In this document: one piece after another, positions 13,291 to 23,946 of the stretch
Numbering within the stretch: the stretch's first letter is position 1
Layout of the letters: each line of letters starts with the position of its first letter
DNA from: Solenopsis invicta
Taxonomy: Eukaryota > Arthropoda > Insecta > Hymenoptera > Formicidae
DNA: 64,000 nucleotides
Direction of reading: 5' to 3'
NCBI RefSeq assembly: GCF_016802725.1
Contig: NC_052672.1
Coordinates: 10,116,710-10,180,709, forward strand
Notes under the pieces: generated by a model
Seen by the model: only the letters and a program-made list of their open reading frames with translations
What the model was told of the DNA's origin: nothing
The model's database searches: none
Made by a program: the position numbers and the translations under genes

Positions 13291-16200
13291 GAGAGAATAT
13301 GCGTAGGCGCGGTAATAGACACGCGATCGATTCGCATGTGGGATTCCCACGTGCGATTAATATCTCCTATCGATCGTCTAAGTGTCCCCTAGCTGCGCGC
13401 ATGATTTTGTACCTGAATATGACAGCAGGTCATTGTCGGTGAGCATAAGGAGCCCGCGGAGGTAGAGTTGACCGAGGGTAGCATGGGTCGTGATCCAGAA
13501 GTGGAAAGCTTACTGGATGACGGCAATATGGAACAATTAGCAGCTCTCGTTCTTAATGGCGAAGGTCGACGATTGATCAAACGGCAGTCCGGAAATCCTG
13601 AACTCCAGGCTTTCATTGACAACGTTCCGGCCTATATGGTACGTCATTGTCACTCAATAACTGAACGCAAGAGTGAAACGTAGACATGTACGTATATAAT
13701 ACGTTTATGTATAAAACCATTCTGTAATATTAGGCAAAAATTCGTGCTGTGCACATGGCAGCGCGAGAGGGAAATCTTCGAAATTTGCAAAGTGCATTGG
13801 ATCGGCGCAAATTCGCGGTGGCGCGAGATGAATCGTCGCCCAACGGCGCAACGCCATTGCACGTAGCCGTCATCTTCGGAAATACCGCTATCATCAGGTA
13901 TTAACATATTTTTAGATTTAATTATATAACTTGTGTGTGCGCGTCGAGTTCTGATAACAAAATTTCATAATTTTTTTTCTATTTATGTCCATATTTGCAA
14001 CTTTTAAGAGTCTTGTTGTTCTAGTAAAAAAGATGCAGGAGCATTATTCGCAATATCACATATACATATAACTGTTAGGGCAATTAGATCAATTGATCAC
14101 TACTATTGATTGGCTCATGATTTATTGACCCTAACACGATAAACTTTTGTTCGAATGATAGGCTGTAAACCAACAGTATGAACTCATGCCATTCGATTGA
14201 ATATTTTATACCTGATTTAGGTATCTGGCAGGAAGGTTTCCAGAAACCGCCAACGCGATCGATCTCGACGGACGCACTCCGTTGCATTACGCCGCTACGC
14301 TCGCGGATAACGGTCATTACTATAATCTTTTATTACATCTGGGTGCCAACCCTTTAGTACTGGATAATGTGAGTGCTAATGTTTTATTGCGACCTTTATT
14401 ATTATTATTATTATACTTTTGGAATCATGGAGAGTCAAGTGGAATTTTGCGACCCTTCCCTCTACTAAATAATGAATTAAAAAAAAAATCTTGTATACTG
14501 TAATACAGAAATAGAGAATTTAATACTAAAAGTACATGCAACATTCTCACGAATCAACTTTTCTATTGCAAGCGAAGAATGTGCATAAAATCTTCTCTTT
14601 TGTCACGTAGTTCGAACATAAGGCAGATTATTACAAGCAAAATCGGAGCGATCTGTCGCACAAAAAGCTTCTTCGCAATTTCGGAGCCAGCGAGAAATTC
14701 GCCGACGAAATGTTGACGGATAAAGGTATTTTTTGGATTTGAGATATTTTAATGCACCATCGGCAATATACATATAAAAAAAAGTCGCGACATAAATCGT
14801 CCGGGCACTTCTTCTCGGGACATCACTCTTCACGTTTTGTGTTTAAAGAAATGATCCAAGTTGAAATCTAGTAAAGACCTTCGACAATGTCGCACTTGGC
14901 ACAAGTATTCTATGTATCGCGATTTTGTAAAATATCTATTAACTGTTTCTCGGTCGCACATAAAAATTTAGTTAATTGAATTGAAAGTATTTTCAAAGAA
15001 CAAAAAGGAATAAGAGCTCATTCTTTTATAAATTTGGGTTATGGCGCCAAATCGTTCTCTATCAGTAAAGCTGTGTTCAAAAACTTTACCCGGGTGCACC
15101 CCACGAAACTCAAACCGTTCCACAATTTGTGTAATAGCGATGGAATTGTTCGGGAATACTGTTGAATACACTCTTAGGAGTAATATTTTCCACCTTGAAA
15201 TTTCAGGATGGATTCGGGTAATTATGTAACGGCTTGAGTTTTGTCGGGTGCATTTGGGTAAAGTTTTCGAACACAGCTTATAGCGTCATATCATAAATTT
15301 TGTTCTGGCAATAAAATAGAAACGGGAAATATAAGAATTTAACATTTGCTATTTTACGAGAATAAAACTAGTTCATCACCTTTCCGACAAGAATAAAACA
15401 AGTATTATAATATTTCCTTCTACATCTTTACATTATTAATGTTAAAAAAATGAACATGAAATATAAGCTAAATAGGTAATGAGCATAAAATTTTCTCAAA
15501 AATCAAACTAGTTCAGAGAATTTTTATTTTTTTAAATAAATTCTTAAAATAGTAATGAAAGCCTAAAACTTCATTTTTATACATATTATATGTTTGAAAA
15601 ATTTATTATATTTATACAATAAATGGTTTGAAGATGAGAAGTTTTTTTGTTTTGTGAAAATTTAACTTTTTGAACTTGGTTGATTTTTGTGAAAAATTAA
15701 TTATTTTATAATATTCGTTTCGTACACTATCAATATATTTTTTTAGACAAGCGCAATCAGGTCATCCCTCAAATACCGCGTAAGAATCTCAGTCGAATAT
15801 AATATTTGCTGAAAGCACAAGTGTTTTCTCTTTAGTGACAGTTTCTGATTTTGCGGATTGATTTGGCGCTTTGCTCAATTATTTTTATAACAGCATGTAG
15901 TCAATACATAACATTTCAGCGTGTTGATCGAGCTAAGGCGTGAAATATAAATTCATCACATATTCAATAATTTATCCAAATTCAATCATTTATGTTAGAA
16001 CGTTCTATAATTATTGTAATATCAAGAAAAAAAAAGAATTCTAATTGTAAAGCGATTTATTTGCTTCACAATCGACCGGTGTGAAGTTAACGTCCAACTT
16101 TATAAAAAACAAAAATGCTTAATACATATTGATTGTACTTTGTACTTGTTTGTACTATTTTTTTTGTACCTCAACGAGTCAAAAGTTATAATAAAGTGAA

Positions 16201-19200
16201 AAAATGGTCAGCGCCTAACTAACAGATTTTTAAATTTTGTTTATGCCATTTGAAAGAGCATCGTTTGTACCTCTTTTGTTTTCATTTGTACCTGAAGGGT
16301 TGCGGAGATACAGCGTTTTTCAGTTTTACTCCCTATCTCACCGAGAACTTAGCCATTTCACAAGATATCGAAAAACGACCCACGGCATTTGAAAGAGAAT
16401 TGTTTGTACCCGTTTGTATCACTTTTGTTTTCGTTTGTACCTGAAAGGGTTCGAAGATACAGCGCTTTTCAGTTTTACGCTTTTTAATTTTTTTATATTT
16501 GAATTCCTTGAGGTACAAACGAAAATAAGGTGATACAAATGGGTACAATCGACGCTCTTTCTAATTCCGTTGGCCGTTTTTCGATATCTGTTAAAATGAG
16601 TAAATTCTCGGTGGTAGGATTGGTGAAACTGAAAAGTGCTGTATCTCTGAACCCTTTGAGGTACAAACGAAAACAAAAGAGGTGTAAACGGATACAAACG
16701 ATGCTCACAAACGACGTCGAATGGCATAAACAAAATTTAATAATCTGTTAGTTGAGCGCTGGCCATTCTTTCATCCCCTAATATTTCTTTATTCCTTGAG
16801 GTACGAACGAAAAGTGATACAAACGGGTAAAAATGAAGTACAATCGATCTGTATTAAGCATTTTTATTTCTTATAAAGTTGGGCGCTAACTTCACACCGG
16901 TTCACAATCGCACTAAAAAAAGCATGAAATAATTGGTCTTTCAATAATTATTCTTTACAAAATTACCCCGTAAAAAATTTTGTATAGTTATATATAATTA
17001 TGTAACACATATGTCCATATATATTAAAATATATATAATTTTGCAAGATTTTATATATAATTATATACAATTATATATAGTCGCATATAATTGTGTATAA
17101 TTATATATAATGATTGAATTGAAATTATGTGCAATGATTATATGTAATTATACATAATTATATATATTTTAATATATATGGATATATTTGATGTATAATT
17201 ATGTCTAACTATATAATATAATTATATATGAAAAATTTTTTACCGGGTGTAAATTTTGCAACATTCCAAATGTGCAAAACATCATTATTTTAAATTGTAA
17301 AAGACAAACTAATTTCATCTTCTCATACGCTGCTTCAAGTAGAGTATTCCATTTGAAGCTAATTTTCCAACATACGCTCTTTAACAATTGTCACTAACGT
17401 TACCGCGAAATTTGCTTATTCGCTTTTTCTCATCAACTTACACTTCTCAACGCCGATGGTTGTTAACCCGGCTGTTCTTTCAACCGTCATTGCTGCTGAC
17501 TCGGCTGAGATCTACAGTGCCCGGAGGTGATATCTACTCAGCACGGCGTGACGTGAACGAGCCTGAGATCCTAGCTACCCTGGAACGATGTTTTCGATTG
17601 TTGGCGGGCAACCGACGATTGTCGATACCGAAGACTGCATCGAACGCCGGTACACTTGTCACTCGTTGCCTGAAACGGCCCATATTCGATTTGCTAAAGC
17701 ACCGTGTGACTCGCATGGATCACAATCTTTTTGACGTGATCTGGCCTTCTGTGAAAAAGTACGGTAGCATCACGGCCAACGGTGACAAGACCAGCGGCAG
17801 CGCTTACTCGAACATCAGCAGCGTCGTGGACGAAGATCACGGTTACGGGGTGGTCGCGCCCGATTTTGAAAGTTATGTCGTCTTTTCGGAGTTTTTCGAT
17901 CCCTTTGTTCGGGAGCTGCATTGCGTAACCATGAGCGGCGACCTACCCGATCACCCGTCACCACATTTCTTCAACATCAACGTAGATACCGAGGAGGATG
18001 AAGAAGCCCAGCCGGATGAATCGATCGTCTCCGCGATCGAACAGTACGATCTAGATCCGACCAATAAATTTGTCCAAGCTGGTATTTTAGAGTGTACGCG
18101 GAATCTAGCCAATTACACCTTACCATTGACTTTGACGGTCAATCAACTGGAAGAAGTCGAGAGGGAAATCACCAATCAACTAATGAGTCCAGAGATAAGT
18201 GTCCTGATGGCTGAAGGTAGCAGCGAAGACGAGGCCGGCACGTATTTCACACTCAACGAAATTCTCGAACAACCCAGTCGAATACGGGCGCAACTGGCGG
18301 CAGCTGGGTTACTATTGCCGATCACAGAGGTCGAAGTGAACGACGACCGGCGTCTTCACGGCAAGCACTGGCCTTACGGACGCGGTGTGTACGTCACCAC
18401 CGCTGGCGATCTCGCCGCATGGGTGAACGTCCAGGATCACTTGAGGATCATTTGTCGCACCAACGAGAACCGGCCAGGCCTGTTGGGTCGCGCCTATGTC
18501 AGAGTGGCTAAACTCATGCTGATATTCGATCAGAGGCTGAAGTTTAAACGGGATGAGAAGCTGGGTTTCTTGACCGCGCGTCCGCACACTCTCGGCAACA
18601 CCATCAGATTCTGCCTGATCTTGCGATTCCCTGAACTTTCGAAAACGCCTGAAAATTTGAAGCACCTATGCGTGACGCGCGGCCTGAACGTACGCGACAC
18701 CGTGAAGAGCGACATGGTGAGGGTCGGTAATCAGCAATCGCTAAGCATTACCGAACTACAAACCCTTCAGGACTTTTCCAAAGCGGTGCACAATATCATT
18801 ACGCTGGAGAAGGAATTGTCTGTGAACAATTCGATGAAGATCGCCAATCTCATCACCGGCATATTTCGCAAGCGGACGACCGTATCGAGGAGCCTCAGGA
18901 CGGAGCTAAATTCCTAGACGAATCGATGGTCACGATTACGAGGGACAATAACGTTAGATTCTAAGTTTTTAAGGATGATCTGTAATTCAATCATCTTCTG
19001 CCTGCTAGATCAAACTGATAAATAACAGCTTGCCAAAAACAAACTCGCCATGATTACCAAACGAGAATTATTGGAAATAACCGCAATTTTTATGGATAAT
19101 TTTAAATAACTGATCAAAAAACACCATCAATCTATTCTGGAGAATTTTGTGTGGCAAAAGCTCTACTCAGAAATATTTAGACATTAAGAAGCGAAACGAC

Positions 19201-22200
19201 TGATTCATCGTGTACTAGATATTCTTGTTCGACGTAAAATGAATCATGATCTCCATTTTCAATTGCGGTACTAAATGTTTGACACATGCGGTACTAAATA
19301 AATGACTTATCGACATTAATTGCGATACTAAATGAATAACTTAGTGACATTCTAGGTGATAACTTAATTTTTTATTCAACAACATTAGTGATCATCGATC
19401 GTCTTGGAAAATCTCGTTCTTTATCTTCACTTAAGTCTTTGTATAAGAAACACTTACGCTTATTCATGGAAATCTTCTGTGATAATTATCAGCCAATGTT
19501 TGAGCGTCAATTATTCTTCACAGACTGAGCTTTTTAAATAACATTTATAACTATAATGAGCGAGAGGGAGAAAGAGAGAGATAGAGAGAAGGAAATGCGT
19601 TGGAAAGATGTGTGAACGTTATTTTGTTTTCTCTCGTGCACCCAGCATCTCTCTTACGAAATTACGCTAAATAATAATAGTAGTCGCTCTATTTTAATCG
19701 GATTAACCGGCGACGAGAACACAGGATAGCTGATTAGGTTAGTAAATGATCAGCATTATGTACACGACACTATTGTCGCACAATGTCTCACAACCGTGCC
19801 TTGTAAATATCTGTGTTCTTTCGAGGTAATTTTGCAAAATGTAAAAGTTATTTTTGTATATAATGTAACATTACTCGCATGAGCAACGATTTTACATGAA
19901 TTCTCGACAAAAAATGTAACTAAAAAAAAATTAATAAGCGTTTAAACAATCAAAAATTTGTAACTGTTTTACAACTGTGAGAATTATAGGAAATGTTTTA
20001 TTTTTTATGTATTTATAGGTTCTCATATTTATAATTCTTTCATAAGCATGACACTATTTTCTCACGTAAGATTGAATAAGTCAAAATTCTGGACGCGATA
20101 TTATTGTGGCACAACAAGCTTAAAAAATTGTTAAAGTCTGTTCAACAGCTTCCTTTATGTAATGCACGAGTCGATGTTCACATAAAATAAAAAATGGCGA
20201 AGCACACGTCTTTCCAACTCAATGTTATTATTCGTCCTGATATGGACCCATGTATCCTTATTCTAAGCATCGCAATGTGAACTTGTTAATTAAAAAATAA
20301 ACCAATAGGCGTCTGAGTGTCAAATTGTATTTATAAATGTATGTGTACTTTGTACATTTTTACTATCAATCTATCGCAATTATCATGCAATATAAAATAT
20401 ATATTATAATAGAAGAAAACAATAAATAGAAATTGAAAATCTGTTCAACAGTAGGAGAAAGTTATCAACGAGACGATAAAAAAAATTGACATTTATACGT
20501 CTGTTCATTGAAAATTGCGCGCGATTGTAATTATTCATCATATTATACAGATAATCACCAATTTCACTTTTTTCAAGCACAAATCAAACCGTGTTTGTTA
20601 TGCAATTGTTTGTCTACGCTTTTGCACATAGGCCTCAGCTTGTATTGTATTATAAAAACGTATTGCAAAATATTAATCACGTGTTGCTGTCAAGTTTTGC
20701 CGAATTGTCTGAACTACACTGCGTTTCAAAATACAGCTTTGGTAGAATTGAAAATTATTATTGCATCAATATAAAAAATTTTTAAATCATAGAGATACCT
20801 GAAATGAAACAAACAAAGGATTACTTTACCTGGGGTTTCATTAAAACTTTATGAAGTTTGCACATGTGCTACGTAGAATGTTATATAGCAATGCAGTAAT
20901 CATTTTCAGTAAAGAATAGATTGAAAATATTAAAATTAAGAACTACATGCATGCTAGTTAAAAATAAAATTTCATTTTATGACTTAATTGCTACTTTAAC
21001 ATAATTTTTTAATTAAAATAACACGTGCTCAATTATATATTTTGTTATTTATTTATCTGACAATCTAATGGATTTATATTACAGATGACATCAATGACAT
21101 CCCGATATTTCGTACAGAGGAAGGACATTACTTAGCAGCATGTAAGGATCGTATTGTACAATTGTATATCTTTATAGAAATTAATATAACAAATTATTTA
21201 TTCTTTAGCTCTGGGTGATCCCTTAATTAAAGGGTTAACGGAAGTTGCTAACGCACGTCCAACGGATCCGGTCACATATCTCGCGACATATTTATACAAC
21301 TTTGCTAGCAAGAACAAAGCCAATGAGGTATGTGTTTGACTTGAACGAACAAAAAATTGAACGCCGCAGAATATTAATGCTTTCGCATTAATATTCGACT
21401 GCTTTACGCTGTTTTCTTTACTTGGGTTTTAGGAATCTGATGTTCTCATTATACCTGATCGCGAAGAAGAAAATTTGGATAATATCGAAAACGACACGTT
21501 TGATGATGGCTATCCACGAAGCCCAGATTCAGACATACCTGAATCCACATTTAGCAATCCTAATAGGGTACGTGAATAAAAATATAGTCCAAATTTCTCT
21601 CTCGTATTCATACTAAGAAAAAAAATGTTGACTAAAATTTTCAACTCGATTAAACTTCTTCAATTCCATTATTTATATATATAATTATTTATGTTTAAAA
21701 TTCAAGTATGTTGTGTATTTTAATTAAATATGTAAATACTTGAATTGAAAAAATTTAATTAAGTTGAAAATCTTAGTCAAATTAACAATTTTTTTCTCAA
21801 TGTACAATAAATTTATTTAGAATCAATGCTATAATTTATTTGTGAATCGAAAGATCCTTTACAATATAAATAAAAATGACAATGAATAAGAATGAAAACG
21901 ATGTTTTTTCAGGATGAACATGGACAAAGTATGATTCATTTTGCGGCGGTTCGTTCCTATTCGAAGGACGGCTTGTATCACCTGCTGCTGGAGACGCAGG
22001 TCAATGTCGGTTTCAGGGATGAATTATATCGGACAGCCAGAGATGTTGCAGAACAGGCGAATATTCGAGAAAATGTCGAGGAGATCGACCGTTTCGTTGT
22101 TTATCTTGCGGCAAGAGGTAAGAAAAGAAAAAATCTCATCATAAAAACGACGAGAAGTCATACGATCTCAATCTGATACACAGGCGAGACTGAAAAGTTG

Positions 22201-23253
22201 GTCGAGCTTTTGCTTGAGGGCTACGATCATATTCTGGACACCGAAGATGACGGAGTAAACATTATCGATGTGGCCGCGCAAAGAGAACACGAAGCTACCG
22301 TGCAATTTCTACAATCAATTCCTAATTATGTGGTAAGTTGGCAATCAACAGCGAGAAATGTGTCGTTATTTTTTGAGTTATCGTTTTTATACGTTTTAAT
22401 ACGATTATTTGATATATTCCAGAATCAACGTGAAGAAGTACACGCAGCCATTCGGACTGGCGACGAGGAGCGAGTCAAGGAACTCTTGAATAAAAATAAT
22501 GGGGGTGGAAAATTGCTCGCGGTTGGAAAGAACTCGATCGGCCGATGCGCTTTGCACATCGCTGTACTTCGGGAGGATGAAGAGCTCGTTAAATTTATCG
22601 CTAAAACATATCCGGAAACATTACGCATCGGTGATAATGTATGAATCATTAAAAAAGTATACTTGTAAAGCGCGCAAATAATGGAAAAAAGATTTTATCT
22701 GTGTCTGTTTCTTTTATCTTTTCCGACAGCACTGCAGCAATAATAAAAAATGTCTGCTTTAAAAATATTGATACGTGATGTTGCAACAACATTGTAACAA
22801 TATAATATAATATTGTATTAACATTACGTATATCAATATTTTTAAAACGGATATTTTATCTGTACTGTACTATTGCTAAATCATTGTAGGAATATTTTGC
22901 AATGTTTTTGCTATTCTGTGCTGTATGGTTGTCATTAAGATCATAACAAAAAAAAAAATATCGTGCAATACATTCATAAAAACGTTAAACTTTTTTGCTT
23001 TAGTTGGATAGAACCGCTCTTCATTACGCAATGGGCGTGCCGTCCGTGGAGGTCTTGAGTCACATTTTGATCAAGGCGGGCGCGAAACGCATCGTCAAAG
23101 ATCTGGTAATTACATATTTTTATCGAGTAACCGACAAAAAAATACACAGTTAATTTTCTTGGTTTTCAGAAATCTCGGCAACCCTCATATTATTTCATGA
23201 ACAAGTCTGATATCGAGCGACTTCAGGAAGAGGAGAAATCTATGATCGCGTAA
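6956..23253 (+). CDS. Four-module ankyrin-repeat protein with Dpy-30 motif (20 visible exons, about 1,122 aa)
   Basis: Exons: 6948-7114, 7227-7436, 8089-8290, 11167-11327, 11454-11585, 11671-11850, 11955-12182, 12547-12939, 13429-13638, 13734-13897, 14221-14368, 14611-14725, 21085-21141, 21209-21327, 21433-21567, 21913-22117, 22184-22332, 22423-22638, 23004-23105 and 23170-23253 (TAA). All junctions are GT-AG and every phase matches. Four modules each give a leading helix pair ending PxY(M/L/V), then a VHxA repeat, an LHxA repeat and a (T)ALHYA repeat, ending in (Y/F)YxxN-type tails. Modules 1-3 start near residues 1, 191 and 556, and module 4 near 872. An acidic linker covers about 425-555 and a Dpy-30 motif about 784-826. 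Ankyrin stacks bind other proteins and Dpy-30 motifs dock amphipathic helices, often in axonemal complexes, so a scaffold role is inferred. The exon at 6948 begins at an acceptor (phase 1), so an upstream exon may exist. I cannot name an orthologue. A split into two or three genes is possible, for instance ending at the in-frame stop 12949-12951. Confidence 0.72.
8291..11166. other. 2.9-kb intron of the ankyrin gene
   Basis: It joins the exon ending 8290 (phase 1) to the exon starting 11167. It contains the nested MITE at 9536-9897. I see no convincing gene; short reading frames here have no recognisable domains. Confidence 0.5.
9536..9897. repeat. MITE inserted into an older dispersed repeat
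   Basis: A 362-base AT-rich element has inverted ends CTATAACCGCTACAATATT and AATATTATAGCGCTTATAG (17 of 19 bases complementary). It interrupts the sequence AGATCTGTATCT / AGCTAAA, which is intact at 1191-1219, so this is one repeat nested in another. A short ATCT duplication may mark the target site. Confidence 0.6.
12310..12400. repeat. Dispersed repeat core, copy 1
   Basis: About 55 bases starting CGCAGCTAGGTCTTCGTGCT and ending TGTGATTTTATATA match, with substitutions, the core of the insertion at 49456-49742 in the fourth chemosensory gene. It lies in the intron before the acidic exon. Source element unknown. Confidence 0.4.
12547..12939 (+). other. Acidic linker exon of the ankyrin gene
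   Basis: A single 131-codon exon (phase 0 at both ends) dominated by Glu and Asp, with Asn, Gly and Ala, and no hydrophobic core. It is expected to be disordered and separates ankyrin module 2 from module 3. The in-frame continuation past its donor adds three residues and a stop at 12949-12951, so intron retention would give a shorter protein of about 558 aa. Confidence 0.7.
13256..13284. repeat. (AC)n microsatellite
   Basis: About 14 AC repeats in the intron between the acidic exon and module 3, followed by a short TATATA tail. Confidence 0.85.
16076..16900. mobile_element. 825-bp fold-back transposon with about 400-bp arms
   Basis: Nearly the whole element is palindromic. The left end CCGGTGTGAAGTTAACGTCC is mirrored by GGGCGCTAACTTCACACCGG, and complementarity continues through motifs such as TTTGTACCT and GATATCGAAAAACG to a centre near 16490. 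A 10-bp direct repeat TTCACAATCG lies at 16065-16074 (one extra base before the element) and 16901-16910. A 9-11-bp target duplication with very long TIRs fits Mutator-like or fold-back elements. No transposase is encoded; open frames inside are chance products of the arms. Shorter relatives are at 31788-31948 and 40747-40907. Confidence 0.8.
16966..17248. repeat. AT-rich palindromic MITE
   Basis: The ends CCCGTAAAAAATTTT and AAAAATTTTTTACCGGG are inverted copies, with a TATA-rich, broadly palindromic interior. It lies 140 bases upstream of the start of the arginine-kinase-like gene, so it may overlap that gene's promoter region. Confidence 0.6.
17388..18917 (+). CDS. Arginine-kinase-like protein lacking catalytic residues (pseudoenzyme), 509 aa, intronless
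   Basis: Residues from about 85 align with the ATP:guanido phosphotransferase fold: the N-terminal helical domain ending in YGVVAPDFESY (about 153-163), then GRGVY (331-335), NVQDHLRII (347-355), LGFLTARPHTLGNT (392-405) and SITELQTLQDF (453-463). Known catalytic and nucleotide-binding positions of arginine kinase are changed (horseshoe-crab numbering): Arg124 to I233, Arg126 to E235, Glu225 to Q349, Cys271 to R398, Arg309 to V439, Glu314 to V444. Arg229 and Arg280 remain (R353, R407), and Tyr68 of the specificity loop is V156. Phosphoryl transfer is therefore not expected. The first 45 residues are rich in Arg, Ser and Leu with almost no acidic residues, like a mitochondrial presequence (inference). 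An acidic insert sits near 200-212. The protein is about 150 aa longer than typical 355-aa enzymes. The frame is open and intact throughout, which argues against a decayed pseudogene. Confidence 0.85.
   Translation: MSLTLPRNLLIRFFSSTYTSQRRWLLTRLFFQPSLLLTRLRSTVPGGDIYSARRDVNEPEILATLERCFRLLAGNRRLSIPKTASNAGTLVTRCLKRPIFDLLKHRVTRMDHNLFDVIWPSVKKYGSITANGDKTSGSAYSNISSVVDEDHGYGVVAPDFESYVVFSEFFDPFVRELHCVTMSGDLPDHPSPHFFNINVDTEEDEEAQPDESIVSAIEQYDLDPTNKFVQAGILECTRNLANYTLPLTLTVNQLEEVEREITNQLMSPEISVLMAEGSSEDEAGTYFTLNEILEQPSRIRAQLAAAGLLLPITEVEVNDDRRLHGKHWPYGRGVYVTTAGDLAAWVNVQDHLRIICRTNENRPGLLGRAYVRVAKLMLIFDQRLKFKRDEKLGFLTARPHTLGNTIRFCLILRFPELSKTPENLKHLCVTRGLNVRDTVKSDMVRVGNQQSLSITELQTLQDFSKAVHNIITLEKELSVNNSMKIANLITGIFRKRTTVSRSLRTELNS
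21085..21327 (+). other. Dpy-30 (DPY30/RIIa-like docking) motif encoded by two exons
   Basis: Exons 21085-21141 and 21209-21327 encode a stretch reading YLAASLGDPLIKGLTEVANA then RPTDPVTYLATYLYNF. The pattern L..GL.E.a..RP.DP..yLA.yL is the hallmark of the Dpy-30 four-helix docking motif. The motif sits between ankyrin modules 3 and 4. In known families it dimerises and binds amphipathic helices, for example in histone methyltransferase complexes and radial spokes. Confidence 0.75.
21611..21803. repeat. MITE family A, copy 2
   Basis: Same family as 2803-3009. The ends ACTAAGAAAAAA and TTTTTTTCTCAATG are inverted copies flanked by TA, with shared interior TTTTCAACTCGATTAAA. It lies in an intron near the 3' end of the ankyrin gene. 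Confidence 0.6.
22751..22857. repeat. Short palindromic element
   Basis: About 107 bases whose arms (around TTTAAAAATATTGATACGTG and TACGTATATCAATATTTTTA) are inverted copies with an AT-rich loop. It lies in the penultimate-region intron of the ankyrin gene (22639-23003). Confidence 0.5.
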
Positions 23254-23682
23254 ACATATTATGCTAAAGATTTCCACCGACCTCATACTAACACGGTCAT
23301 ATTTTAACATGTTTATACGATCCATTGAAATGTGTATTGCGGAACTATGAGTAAGAGAGAAGCTGATAAATATAGATCGCGCAGATAATCTCCATATTAA
23401 ATAGTGATTATTCATGATGTCGAATGTGTAGAATAATTGTATTTTAAAGAATCTTAAAGCTCTTTATATTATTTAAAAATATATGTATTTAATGTTGTTT
23501 TATTTGTACATATACTAGGTAAAGAATATGTATTTTGTGAAAAAATTTCGTCGCCAGGGCCTGAATTAGCTCTCGTCGTCTCCTTAAAAGAAGTATAAGT
23601 GTTACTGTAATGTTCTCGAAAACATAGATTCATGAATTGTATGAACTATGCGTGTCAAATGTCGGGAGTTTAGTGCCTTATA

Positions 23683-23688
23683 AATAAA
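23683..23688 (+). terminator. Candidate poly(A) signal of the ankyrin gene
   Basis: AATAAA occurs 430 bases past the TAA at 23251-23253, on the coding strand and before the convergent neighbour. It is the best-placed canonical signal in the 3' flank. Confidence 0.45.
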
Positions 23689-23946
23689 TGTAATGAGACT
23701 GCAACACAAAAATGTAGTATCATTATTTTACTCAATTATCGCTGTAACGAAATTAAGGAATGGAAGAAAAGAATAGAAAAAACAGGAATAGATTCAGGAT
23801 TTAAAGTAATTTGCGTTGAAATATAACTTCAAAAGTTTGTTGGTCATTCTGCTATTTATTATAATTTAATGCAATGCTTAACAATCTTAAATTAAGTTGT
23901 GCTTATCCGACGTTTTTACCTAAGGTAAATTGAGATCAAAAAAGAT

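Larger units (their letters stand above)
14726..21084. other. 6.4-kb intron of the ankyrin gene hosting a nested gene
   Basis: It links exons with matching phase 1 ends at 14725 and 21085. It contains the 825-bp fold-back element, an AT-rich MITE and the complete arginine-kinase-like gene on the same strand. From 18918 to 21084 I see only the presumed 3' UTR of that gene, a GA-rich run near 19560-19590, a candidate AATAAA at 20296-20301 and AT-rich filler. Confidence 0.6.

Noticed and set aside
16250..16751. Several 64-104-codon frames on both strands
   Set aside because: They lie in the palindromic arms of the fold-back element and mirror one another; none resembles a transposase.
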